Shown here in pieces: positions 1 through 7,645 of a stretch of DNA of 46,805 nt; position 1 is the first letter of the stretch; each line of letters begins with the position of its first letter. A program made the translations under genes and the position numbers. The DNA comes from Calderihabitans maritimus (GTDB lineage: Bacteria; Bacillota; KKC1; Calderihabitantales; Calderihabitantaceae): positions 1-46,805 of the forward strand of contig NZ_BDGJ01000101.1 of NCBI RefSeq assembly GCF_002207765.1, in the 5' to 3' direction. The notes below the pieces were generated by a model. The model was given only the letters and a program-made list of their open reading frames with translations. It did no database searches and was not told the DNA's origin.

Positions 1-64
1 TCTTCTATTTTTTTGCCCCAAATCCTCCCTTGTGGAAATTGATGGATTCTACCCAAGTTTATTT

Positions 65-108
65 TACACTAACGGCAAAATTACAATTCTACAACTAACT
101 TTAGTGTA
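65..108. promoter_or_regulatory. inverted repeat upstream of first activator gene
   Basis: TACACTAA (65-72) and TTAGTGTA (101-108) are perfect 8-bp inverted arms separated by 28 bp, inside the 218-base stretch before the first gene. A related half-site, CTACAACTAA, lies at 90-99. This could be an operator for autoregulation by the adjacent activator, but no binding motif is known to me for this protein. I see no convincing sigma-70-type promoter in the same stretch. Confidence 0.3.
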
Positions 109-218
109 GGGATTGTTAGTAATTTAGCGTAAGTAGAACTTATCTTGATTTCCTTGTTGAAGCAGAGGAGTTTCAATATAAATGTCGAAATATTTCAAAA
201 ACAAAGAGAGGGGGGTGA

Positions 219-1697
219 ATGCTGTTGAAGAATGCTTTTTCGAAGCAAATATCATTCCTTTTGGGTGGTGTAGGAGATCATCTAGTCCCTTTACATACAT
301 CTTTAAATTCTATTAAAGGAGATACCCGGCAGTTTAAACATGCGAAAAGAATGAATTATAAGGGGAAACCAGCACGTATTGCTGATACCCAGACTGGCTT
401 TTATTTTACTGACGGACAGGCTTATACGCTGGGCGTTAACGGTGCCTACGAATGTTTAACTGGTCTGCATGGTGATGAACTGTTCGGCCGCAACATGAGT
501 GAGCTGGTAGATAAGCGTTACTTTGACTGCTCGGCTTCTCTGAGAGTGTTGGAACAGAGGTACCCTATTACTTTTATCCAACATGTGCTTAAAACTGGTC
601 GAAAAGTTATGGTTACCGGGAATCCCGTATTTGATGAAGAAGGCAATATTATTATGGTAGTAACGACGGTGAGGCCCCTTCGAAATAACAAGTGTGAACA
701 CATAACTAAACCTATGCCTTTTAATCAATTGGTTGAATTACCCGAGATTGGAACCGTCGTTTTTGAAAGTGAGGCCATGAAACAAATAGTGACCCAAGCC
801 ATTCGTGCTGCATTTTCCGATGCTACCGTCTTGATCCAGGGCGATTCTGGCGTCGGTAAAGAAGTTGTGGCCAGGCTTATCCATGAATACAGTCCGAGAA
901 AGCATAAACCATTCGTAGTGGTTAACGCTGCTGCTATTCCGGGGGAACTTTTTGAGGCAGAAATGTTCGGCTACCGTTCGGGAGCTTTTACAGGTGCCCG
1001 ACGAGAGGGGCAACCTGGATTGGTTAAGGCTGCAAATGGTGGTACTCTGTTTCTGGATGAAATTAGTGAGGTACCCCTCTCTGCACAGGCAAAGCTATTG
1101 AGGTTGCTCCAGAATAAAGAATTATACCCCCTGGGTAGCGGGCAGCCAGAAAGGGTAGATGTGCGCTTTGTGGCTGCTTCCAACCAAGATTTAGCACGGT
1201 TGGTTCGTGAGGGGCGTTTTCGGAAGGATCTATATTACCGATTAAACGTGATATCCCTTTATATTCCACCTCTGGCAGAGCGACGGGAGGATATCATACC
1301 CCTGGCGAAGCATTTTTTTAAGTTTTACCTGGTTCGTTATAATATGAAAAAAATTCTGACTCCGGAAGCCTTGCAGGAGTTAGCCAACTACCACTGGCCA
1401 GGTAATGTCCGGGAGTTACAAAACCTGATGGAACGACTGGTGGTTCTGACTCCGGGGGAAAAAATTACCGCTCAAATGGTTATTAGCGAACTGGAAGGAT
1501 TAGCCGAACAGTTATCCACCGTTCCCCTTGCCCAGAAAACTCAAGAAAACCTGGAAAGAGCAGTAGAAAAATTCGAAAAGGATCTTATTCAGCAGGCGCT
1601 TAAAAAATATCGCACATACGAAGAAGCATCCCGTGCCTTAGGCATTCACAGGAGCACCCTGGCTCGGAAAATAAAAAAATATAATATTACAAAATAG
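219..1697 (+). CDS. sigma-54-dependent transcriptional activator (PAS, AAA+, Fis HTH)
   Basis: This is a bacterial enhancer-binding protein of 492 residues that would activate RNA polymerase carrying sigma-54. A PAS-like sensor domain covers roughly residues 50-150 (YFTDGQAYTLGVNGAYECL region). The AAA+ domain follows, with Walker A GDSGVGKE, the sigma-54-contact loop GAFTGA, Walker B GGTLFLDEI and the arginine-finger region. A Fis-type helix-turn-helix closes the protein (EEASRALGIHRSTLARKIKK). There is no receiver or PrpR domain, so the signal is probably sensed by PAS. The ATG is only 3 bases after a GGGGGGTG ribosome site, so the TTG two codons later (225) is an equally good start. It is monocistronic, ending in a terminator, and a sigma-54 promoter lies 130 bases downstream before the iron alcohol dehydrogenase, its likely target. 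The specific ligand cannot be inferred. Confidence 0.93.
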   Translation: MLLKNAFSKQISFLLGGVGDHLVPLHTSLNSIKGDTRQFKHAKRMNYKGKPARIADTQTGFYFTDGQAYTLGVNGAYECLTGLHGDELFGRNMSELVDKRYFDCSASLRVLEQRYPITFIQHVLKTGRKVMVTGNPVFDEEGNIIMVVTTVRPLRNNKCEHITKPMPFNQLVELPEIGTVVFESEAMKQIVTQAIRAAFSDATVLIQGDSGVGKEVVARLIHEYSPRKHKPFVVVNAAAIPGELFEAEMFGYRSGAFTGARREGQPGLVKAANGGTLFLDEISEVPLSAQAKLLRLLQNKELYPLGSGQPERVDVRFVAASNQDLARLVREGRFRKDLYYRLNVISLYIPPLAERREDIIPLAKHFFKFYLVRYNMKKILTPEALQELANYHWPGNVRELQNLMERLVVLTPGEKITAQMVISELEGLAEQLSTVPLAQKTQENLERAVEKFEKDLIQQALKKYRTYEEASRALGIHRSTLARKIKKYNITK

Positions 1698-1719
1698 CGC
1701 AGTAATGCGCTATTTTTTG
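1692..1719 (+). terminator. rho-independent terminator after the PAS activator
   Basis: AAATAGCGCA (1692-1701), loop GTAA and TGCGCTATTT (1706-1715) form a 10-bp stem followed by a T run. The stop codon TAG lies inside the left arm. It separates the activator from the alcohol dehydrogenase unit. Confidence 0.9.
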
Positions 1720-1829
1720 TTGCACCTTTGCTGCATTCAGAGCTAGTAAAAAGGAGAGTTAAAGAGGAGCGATATGTATCAGGCCAAGAATACAAGGAAT
1801 AATTAACAGCTAATTAAGAACATTCTAAA

Positions 1830-1845
1830 AGGCATGAATTTTGCT
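1830..1845 (+). promoter_or_regulatory. sigma-54 (-24/-12) promoter of the iron alcohol dehydrogenase
   Basis: The sequence AGGCATGAATTTTGCT matches the TGGCAYRNNNNTTGCW consensus at every position except the first. The GG (1831-1832) and GC (1843-1844) are exactly 12 bases apart, as sigma-54 requires. A transcript would start near 1856 and reach the ATG at 1899. The adjacent sigma-54 activator gene strongly supports the call. Confidence 0.85.
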
Positions 1846-1898
1846 AACATGGTAATTGCCGAAACCAATACATATAAGCAGATAGGAGGTAAGTTTGC

Positions 1899-3053
1899 AT
1901 GAAAATCAGTTACTTTTGGACAGCTAGCACGATTATTACCGGAAGAGGTAGTCTTGCGCGCATTTCTGATGAAGTTAAAAATCTAGGGGCCACCAAAATT
2001 TTGGTAGTCACTGATCCTATCCTTTCAAAGAGCGGTCTGGTAGAGCGGGTAAGAGAAGCCCTGGTTCCCGCTGGCCTGGAAGTCGGACTTTTTAGTGAAG
2101 TTGAGCCCGAACCGTCCCTGGAGATAGTTATGAAATGTCAACAGGCAATTAAAGAAAGCGGCTGTGACCTCCTGATAGCTGTAGGGGGTGGCAGTTCCAT
2201 AGACGTGGCCAAGGCTGCTTCCGTTTTGGCGACCAACGGGGGAAAAATCAGAGACTATATTGGCGTAAATCTAGTACCCAATCCGGGCATACCGGTTATC
2301 GCGGTACCTACTACGGCTGGTACGGGTAGTGAAGTAACGCCTATTGCTATTCTTTCTGATGTTGATGAAGAGGTTAAAAAGGGAATGGTGAGTTCGTACC
2401 TGATTCCCAGGGTAGCCATTGTGGATCCGGAGCTAACGGTTACCATGCCTCCGCACATTACGGCTGCCACTGGTATGGATGCCCTAACCCACGCCGTGGA
2501 GGCATACATTTCCGTTAATGCCACAACAATTACTGATGTGCTAGCCCTAGAAGCTATCAGACTCATTTCGCGAAATCTACGTACTGCTGTGGCGAATGGC
2601 CAAGATATGGAAGCTAGAAGCAACATGGCTATGGCCAGTCTGCTGGCAGGCATTGCCTTTGCCAATGCTGGTGTTGCTGCCGTACACGCGTTAGCTTACC
2701 CTCTGGGCGCGCAGTTTCACGTTCCTCATGGTGTAGCAAATAGCGTATTACTGCCCTATGTAATGGAATTCAACTTACTTGGTGTTCTGACTAAGTTCAA
2801 GACCATGGCCATGGCTATGGGTGAGAGGGTTGAGGAACTGTCTGATCGCATGGCGGCAGATAAGTTCATAGAGAGTATTAAACAGCTGGCTACCGATGTG
2901 AGAGTTCCCTTACATATGCGTGAGCTTGGTGTAACTGCGGAGGCTATACCAGGCATGGCAGAGAGTGCCATCAAAATTACTCGTTTGCTGGCCAATAATC
3001 CGAGAAGACTCACGGTGGATGAAATAAAGGAGATTTATGAAAGGGCATTGTAA
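1899..3053 (+). CDS. iron-containing alcohol dehydrogenase
   Basis: This 384-residue protein is a type III (iron-activated) alcohol dehydrogenase, which interconverts alcohols and aldehydes with NAD(P). The family's nucleotide-binding stretch GGGSSIDVAKAASV is near residues 96-109, followed by the TAGTGSEVTPIA segment. Candidate metal ligands are seen in GMDALTHAVEAY (Asp, His) and HALAYPLGAQFHVPHG (two His). The length is normal for the family. The ATG follows a GGAGGTAAG ribosome site. It has its own sigma-54 promoter at 1830 and is probably switched on by the upstream PAS activator. Together with the zinc alcohol dehydrogenase and aldehyde oxidoreductase downstream it would form an alcohol to aldehyde to acid route. 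Members of this family act on ethanol, 1,2-propanediol, butanol, lactaldehyde or 4-hydroxybutyrate, so the substrate is open. Confidence 0.95.
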   Translation: MKISYFWTASTIITGRGSLARISDEVKNLGATKILVVTDPILSKSGLVERVREALVPAGLEVGLFSEVEPEPSLEIVMKCQQAIKESGCDLLIAVGGGSSIDVAKAASVLATNGGKIRDYIGVNLVPNPGIPVIAVPTTAGTGSEVTPIAILSDVDEEVKKGMVSSYLIPRVAIVDPELTVTMPPHITAATGMDALTHAVEAYISVNATTITDVLALEAIRLISRNLRTAVANGQDMEARSNMAMASLLAGIAFANAGVAAVHALAYPLGAQFHVPHGVANSVLLPYVMEFNLLGVLTKFKTMAMAMGERVEELSDRMAADKFIESIKQLATDVRVPLHMRELGVTAEAIPGMAESAIKITRLLANNPRRLTVDEIKEIYERAL

Positions 3054-3091
3054 AGACGAAAGCAGTAGTTAAGACGCACAGTAATATGTCA

Positions 3092-3140
3092 AGGGCCAAA
3101 ATTGGAAATTAGATGAAGCGGCCCTATAAAACTTTATAAT
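3092..3140 (+). promoter_or_regulatory. sigma-A type promoter with overlapping inverted repeat, before the symporter genes
   Basis: TTGGAA (3102-3107), a 17-base spacer and TATAAA (3125-3130) form a plausible housekeeping promoter. A second TATAAT is at 3135-3140. AGGGCC (3092-3097) and GGCCCT (3120-3125) are inverted arms that flank the -35 box and touch the -10 box, so a repressor bound there, or a hairpin, could control the promoter. It would drive the small membrane protein and symporter. Confidence 0.5.
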
Positions 3141-3158
3141 TCTTCTCGTGTAGCGATA

Positions 3159-3186
3159 GGAGGTGATCAGGATGAAGTTTCTATGA
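3159..3186 (+). promoter_or_regulatory. near-perfect ribosome binding site heading a four-codon reading frame
   Basis: AGGAGGTGATC (3158-3168 region) is fully complementary to the 3' end of 16S rRNA. The ATG that it serves (3172) reads only Met-Lys-Phe-Leu before TGA (3184-3186). A second ATG at 3183 overlaps this stop and opens an 18-codon frame. Either this is a translated leader of the symporter mRNA or the remnant of a lost small gene. Confidence 0.4.
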
Positions 3187-3243
3187 CTGTTCAAGAGGCA
3201 GTGAAGTACGTCTTAAAATTAGAAAAAGGGGGGAGCTGATTTT

Positions 3244-3384
3244 ATGACAGTATTAGGAGTTGTAACTCTTACTTCTTTAGCTTACATTGCGTTAGTGCTT
3301 TTGTGGGTTTATTGGCTCGAAGATTATTTTGAACAGCGGGATAACATACTTTTCGGTGGCGATATGGAGGGTGATGGTGAATGA
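3244..3384 (+). CDS. symporter small accessory protein (single membrane segment)
   Basis: This 46-residue protein has one hydrophobic helix (about residues 3-26, VLGVVTLTSLAYIALVLLWV region) followed by an acidic tail ending in GDMEGDGE. Its stop overlaps the start of the sodium:solute symporter as ATGA, so the two are translationally coupled. A GGGGGGAG ribosome site lies 10 bases before the ATG. Small membrane proteins of this size directly upstream of SSS-family symporters are known in Firmicutes and are annotated as symporter small accessory proteins. The function is not established and is presumed to be assembly or stability of the transporter. The call rests on topology, size and the overlap. 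Confidence 0.75.
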   Translation: MTVLGVVTLTSLAYIALVLLWVYWLEDYFEQRDNILFGGDMEGDGE

Positions 3385-4949
3385 GTACGGCAACGTTTGG
3401 TTGGCTTTATTTGGCTCTCTTTTGCCTTCTTATGATCTATTTAGGGTATGTGGGGATGAAAAAAACAGTTACGGAGGAAGATTACGCGGTTGCTCGAAGC
3501 TCGTATCCGTGGTGGGTTTTGGCATTAGCCTACGTAGCTACTACTGCTAGTGGGTCTACTTTCATGGGTATTCCGGGTATGGCCTACAAAATGGGGTTCA
3601 AGGCTCTTTACTACCCGATGATTTATCCAATAGGCATATACCTGGGATCTACACTCCTGGCCCGGCGCACCAAGAAAATGGGAGACCGCTTAGGGTCATT
3701 GAGTATTCCAGACTACTTAGGTGACTATTATCAGAGCAATTTAATTCGAGTTATGGCAGCTGTGCTAGGAATATTCCTGATTTACTATATTATGGCGCAG
3801 TTGGTAGCAGCCGGACAAATGTTTACAGTTGTTCTGGGACTTGAATACAAGTACGCAATATGGTTTGCAGGGGGCCTTGTAGCTCTATATATGGCTATGG
3901 GTGGTTCCCATAGTGATATTCTTACAGATGCTGTACAGGGGTTTTTGATGTTGCTGATAGTTATCCTTATTATTGTTCTGTTTTTCACCGGTTATCCGGT
4001 GGGAGGCGGTGGAGCCTCTGCTGTTAATGCGGCTTTACCCGATAACATGCAATGGACAGTCCATACTGATCCGAATAATCCCATTTTCTACGCATGGTGG
4101 ACCATTTTCCTTCTATTTATTGCTCATATTCCCTTCACATGTTTACCGCATCTTGGTAACAAATTCTTTGCTTTAAGAGGAACCGGAGCAACCAAGCAGT
4201 TTAACGTTGCTGCCAGTATACTTGGTTTAATTATGGGTGCCATGGTTTTTGCCGGGTTGTTAGGTAAGGCAATGGGGCTGGGGGATATTCCACCAGACCA
4301 GGTTGTTCCGCAGTTATTTACCAAACTTATGCCGCCATGGCTGGGAGGACTATTATCTATTGCAATTCTATCAGCCATCGTTTCCACCACAGATGGTTTG
4401 TTTATGGCTGTTTCTCAGCTTTTTGCAAACGACCTATATCGAAAGACTTATGTTCCTCTAGCTGGTAAAGATCCAAATTCGCCAGAGGTTAACCGTAATG
4501 CATTGTTAATCGGCCGAATAGGAGTCGTTGTGGTTGGTGTTGTGGCTATATTGATGGTTCGAAAGCCACCTGCTTTGTTATCAATTTTGTTATGGGTAGG
4601 CATTGGAGGTATTGTTAGTGCTTTCGCTGGCCCCATGTTCTTAGCTGCCTTTTGGCATAGAGCTACTCGGGCGGGAGCTATTTGGGGTATGATTGTTTCT
4701 TTTGCGTTCTATTTCTGGATTCATCTAGGGCCAAAGCTTGGCCTTTATGAAGGCATATTCCCCTGGAATAAGAACCCTTTTGCCGCCGCCGGAGTAGGAG
4801 CTATCATAAGCGTGGCAGTAACCTATATAGTCAGCTTGTTTACGGAGCCGTTACCTGAAGAACATGTTAGAAAATTGTGGGCGCCTCCATCTGCTGGAGA
4901 AAAAGCGGGAAGTACAGTTGTCGGGGACAGAACAACTGTACATGCTTAA
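3381..4949 (+). CDS. sodium:solute symporter family (SSS) transporter
   Basis: This 522-residue integral membrane protein resembles the SSS family (PutP, PanF, ActP, SGLT relatives), which use the sodium gradient to import solutes. About 13 hydrophobic helices can be traced. The family-typical segment TTASGSTFMGIPGMAYKMG occurs near residues 50-70, followed by a positively charged loop (LLARRTKKMGDRLGSLSIPDY). The C-terminal tail is hydrophilic. The substrate is not predictable from sequence; the neighbours (two alcohol dehydrogenases, aldehyde oxidoreductase) suggest an alcohol-, aldehyde- or organic-acid-type compound, and that is inference only. It overlaps the small accessory protein gene by 4 bases and is followed by a 166-base gap with an inverted repeat. 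Confidence 0.93.
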   Translation: MSTATFGWLYLALFCLLMIYLGYVGMKKTVTEEDYAVARSSYPWWVLALAYVATTASGSTFMGIPGMAYKMGFKALYYPMIYPIGIYLGSTLLARRTKKMGDRLGSLSIPDYLGDYYQSNLIRVMAAVLGIFLIYYIMAQLVAAGQMFTVVLGLEYKYAIWFAGGLVALYMAMGGSHSDILTDAVQGFLMLLIVILIIVLFFTGYPVGGGGASAVNAALPDNMQWTVHTDPNNPIFYAWWTIFLLFIAHIPFTCLPHLGNKFFALRGTGATKQFNVAASILGLIMGAMVFAGLLGKAMGLGDIPPDQVVPQLFTKLMPPWLGGLLSIAILSAIVSTTDGLFMAVSQLFANDLYRKTYVPLAGKDPNSPEVNRNALLIGRIGVVVVGVVAILMVRKPPALLSILLWVGIGGIVSAFAGPMFLAAFWHRATRAGAIWGMIVSFAFYFWIHLGPKLGLYEGIFPWNKNPFAAAGVGAIISVAVTYIVSLFTEPLPEEHVRKLWAPPSAGEKAGSTVVGDRTTVHA

Positions 4950-5016
4950 TGCAACCAAAGCAGTAAATTTAGTTAGGCAAAGTGCAAAAATTGTGTCTGA
5001 TTGTTACGAAAAGCCG

Positions 5017-5084
5017 GGCGGTCTGGTAAGGAAGTGGATAACATCTTAGTAGCTAAATAAAACCGGTACTGGTGCCAGACCGCC
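5017..5084. repeat. 10-bp inverted repeat between symporter and the unrecognised gene
   Basis: GGCGGTCTGG (5017-5026) and CCAGACCGCC (5075-5084) are perfect inverted arms with 48 bases between them. There is no T run after the second arm, so it is not a standard terminator. It may be an mRNA-processing or stabilising hairpin, or two operator half-sites. Confidence 0.55.
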
Positions 5085-5115
5085 ATATCAACTTTGCTAA
5101 ATGAGGAGGCTCAAC

Positions 5116-5721
5116 TTGGTGCCTGACAGTGGTAGTAGTAAAAAAATTAGTATTCCTGTACTAAAACCTTTAATATCCTCCGATGAGGCAAAACAACTAG
5201 TGCTCGGCCGGCACTTATTATTGAAAATGATGAACATGTTTACGCCTTGGAGAGAAAGCTATGATTACCGTGGAGCGCTTTACTATCCGATATATTTACT
5301 TTACACACGGGCTACGATTAAGAAACTTTTTCGGCCGTGGGAAGAAATTAGCCAGGTGTATGGTTTCGACGGAGTTACAGGTTTTTGCGGATTGATAGAT
5401 TATAATTTGCCCGACCGGCTTACTATAGAGGCTATTCACGACTCAATAATTCCAACTTTTTTTGATACTCATACTGTTGTAGAGAGAGGCCTGGATTTTT
5501 TCAGGCGCCAGATAGAACGATTATACAGACCGATCAATGCCAAAACCTATCGAATTGAACGGGTAGAAACTTGTTACCTTCTATATTATGTATTCAGTCG
5601 TGTTGGGAGAGAAAAAACCTACTTAGTAGACAGTATTACTAAACGGGTTGAGCCAATAAAGCAATTGTTCCCACCTTACGAATTCCGGTATCGAGTACCC
5701 CTGAGGGAGAGTTCAATATAG
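5116..5721 (+). CDS. protein of unknown function in the aldehyde-oxidation cluster
   Basis: I do not recognise this protein of about 201 residues. It is soluble-looking, with no signal peptide or membrane helix, and rich in aromatic and basic residues (for example TPWRESYDYRGALYYPIYLL and FRPWEEISQVYGF). An in-frame ATG at 5101 overlaps the AGGAGG ribosome site (5104-5109), so translation should begin at TTG 5116 or GTG 5119, 6-9 bases after it. The frame is clean for 200 codons and codon use resembles its neighbours, so I take it as a real gene. It lies between the symporter and the aldehyde ferredoxin oxidoreductase in the same orientation. A role as an accessory or substrate-handling protein of that cluster is possible but unsupported by any motif. 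Confidence 0.7.
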   Translation: MVPDSGSSKKISIPVLKPLISSDEAKQLVLGRHLLLKMMNMFTPWRESYDYRGALYYPIYLLYTRATIKKLFRPWEEISQVYGFDGVTGFCGLIDYNLPDRLTIEAIHDSIIPTFFDTHTVVERGLDFFRRQIERLYRPINAKTYRIERVETCYLLYYVFSRVGREKTYLVDSITKRVEPIKQLFPPYEFRYRVPLRESSI

Positions 5722-5856
5722 ATTTGGGTGACCAAAAAGCTCAAGATCCTAAGCTAAAAGTTACCACTGGATAAGTAGCGCTAGTGAACCGGCTTGGGTC
5801 AAGTATGGGAATTACCGCTAAGGATATACGGAGCCTGTTGGGGGAGGGGTTATTTT

Positions 5857-7590
5857 ATGTACTTGCTTCGGGTAAATATGTCAAATCTTAGAACCGCCTT
5901 AGAGCCTTTGCCTGAAGAGTATAAGCTTTTGGGCAACAGAGGCCTTGTAGCTGAAATCCTGTGTCGAGAAGTACCTGCTCGGACCAATCCATTAGGTGCT
6001 AAGAACAAGTTGATTTTGGCTGGTGGTCCGTTAGCAGGACTGGGCATTTCTAGCGCAGCACGATTGTCGGCCGGTGGCAAGAGTCCCTTAACAGGGGGAA
6101 TAAAAGAGGCCAATGCTGGTGGAATAGCTGTGCAGCGAATGACCAGACTGGGGATTCGAGCTATTATTGTTGAAGGGCAAGCAGAAACAGGGAAAATTTA
6201 CTTGCTTTACCTCAAAAAGGATGGCGTAGAACTTTTGCCAGCGGGTGAATTGAAAGGGCTTGGGACTTACGACGTGGCGAAGAAGTTGCGTGCACGCTAC
6301 GGGAAAGACATTGGTGTTATTACGATTGGTCCTGCTGGTGAGATGTTAATGAATTTGGCCGGGATTTTTGCTACCGATTCCGAGGGCCAAACCAGCCGCG
6401 CCTGCGCCCGGGGAGGCCTTGGGGCGGTAATGGGGAGTAAAGGGCTTAAAGCCATAGTTATCGCAAATGACGGGGACTATCGGGTACCTGTCCATGACGA
6501 AGAGGCCTTTAAGAAGGCCCGAAAAGAATTTATCAAAGTATTAATGACTACACCTCAGACTTCAGAAATCTATACTAATTATGGTACAGCCAGTGCCTTA
6601 GCCCCTATAAACAAGTTGGGGGGCTTGCCTACTTATAATTTCAGACAAGGTTCCTTTGAAAAGGCGGAAGCTATCGACGGGGATGCCCTTTATGACCTGA
6701 TTGAAAAGCGAAATGGCGCGGGAAAACACTCTCATGCCTGTATGAACGGATGTGTGATTCGCTGTTCAAACGTAGTACCTGATGAGGAAGGTAATACCTT
6801 AGTGTCGCCCTTGGAATATGAGACCTTAGCGTTGTTAGGCTCAAACTTGGGGATAGCAGATTTGGACGCGATTGCAAGTTTAAATAAGCTCTGTAACGAT
6901 ATAGGCATCGATACCATCGAGACAGGAGCAGCCTTAGGAGTTGCCATCGAGGCGGGGATGGCGCCGTTTGGAGATGCCCAAGAAATCTATCGTATCATAG
7001 AAGAAGAAATTGGTCAGGGTACAATTTTAGGTCGTGTTTTAGGACAGGGAACCCTCATTACAGGAAGAGTGTTGGGCATAAGTCGATTACCGGTCGTGAA
7101 AGGACAGGCTATAGCGGCCCACGATCCTCGGGCTATTAAAGGTATGACTATAACCTATGCTATGAGCCCGATGGGAGGTGACCACACTGCCGGCGTTACC
7201 CTGCGAGCTCCTATTGATCATCACAAGCCAGAGGGGCAGATGGAACTATCCAGGAACATTCAGGTAATAGTTGCTGCTCACGATAGTTTGGGTTTTTGCA
7301 TGTTTGTGATACCCGCTGTAGGGGGAAAGCCTGAATATGTCGTTAATCTCATTAATGCGGTTTATGGCACCAACTTTCAACCGGAGTGGCTCATGGAATA
7401 CGGCAAAGATGTTATCAAGAAAGAACGAGCCTTTAATTTGGCTGCAGGTTTTAATGAAGTTCATGACCGGCTGCCTGAAATGTTTCTGGAGGAGGAACTA
7501 CCGCCACACAATTTAGTTTCTGATTTATCCGAGGAAGATTACCGGCGATATTGGGATACCGAATTTTGGGGTGAATTCCCCAAATTGTGA
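5857..7590 (+). CDS. aldehyde:ferredoxin oxidoreductase (tungstopterin AOR family)
   Basis: AOR enzymes oxidise aldehydes to carboxylic acids with reduction of ferredoxin, using a tungsten-bispterin and a [4Fe-4S] cluster. The 577-residue protein has the family N-terminus (NRGLVAEILCREVPA, then NKLILAGGPLAG) and the pterin-binding arginine/glycine-rich stretch ACARGGLGAVMGSKGLKAI. Candidate cluster cysteines are C295, C299 and C303 (ACMNGCVIRC) and C481 (LGFCMF). The first spacing is CxxxCxxxC, whereas Pyrococcus AOR has CxxCxxxC. An upstream in-frame start exists at 5794, but the GGGGGAGGGG site at 5839-5849 and family alignment favour ATG 5857. A zinc alcohol dehydrogenase and a MoaD-like sulfur carrier follow. 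The substrate is unknown; the reverse reaction (acid reduction) is also possible in anaerobes. Confidence 0.93.
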   Translation: MYLLRVNMSNLRTALEPLPEEYKLLGNRGLVAEILCREVPARTNPLGAKNKLILAGGPLAGLGISSAARLSAGGKSPLTGGIKEANAGGIAVQRMTRLGIRAIIVEGQAETGKIYLLYLKKDGVELLPAGELKGLGTYDVAKKLRARYGKDIGVITIGPAGEMLMNLAGIFATDSEGQTSRACARGGLGAVMGSKGLKAIVIANDGDYRVPVHDEEAFKKARKEFIKVLMTTPQTSEIYTNYGTASALAPINKLGGLPTYNFRQGSFEKAEAIDGDALYDLIEKRNGAGKHSHACMNGCVIRCSNVVPDEEGNTLVSPLEYETLALLGSNLGIADLDAIASLNKLCNDIGIDTIETGAALGVAIEAGMAPFGDAQEIYRIIEEEIGQGTILGRVLGQGTLITGRVLGISRLPVVKGQAIAAHDPRAIKGMTITYAMSPMGGDHTAGVTLRAPIDHHKPEGQMELSRNIQVIVAAHDSLGFCMFVIPAVGGKPEYVVNLINAVYGTNFQPEWLMEYGKDVIKKERAFNLAAGFNEVHDRLPEMFLEEELPPHNLVSDLSEEDYRRYWDTEFWGEFPKL

Positions 7591-7645
7591 ATTTTTTGGC
7601 TTAATCTAATTCAATTTGGCAATTAATCTTAGGGGGAATAACTAA

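Noticed and set aside
2255-2665. 136-codon minus-strand frame inside the iron alcohol dehydrogenase; similar minus-strand frames occur in most genes, up to 176 codons
   Set aside because: These are antisense shadows of well-identified genes, without ribosome sites or family matches.
4864-5049. 61-codon frame running off the end of the symporter gene in another frame, with a 36-codon tail in the gap
   Set aside because: It has no ribosome site, overlaps the symporter and has no recognisable protein features.
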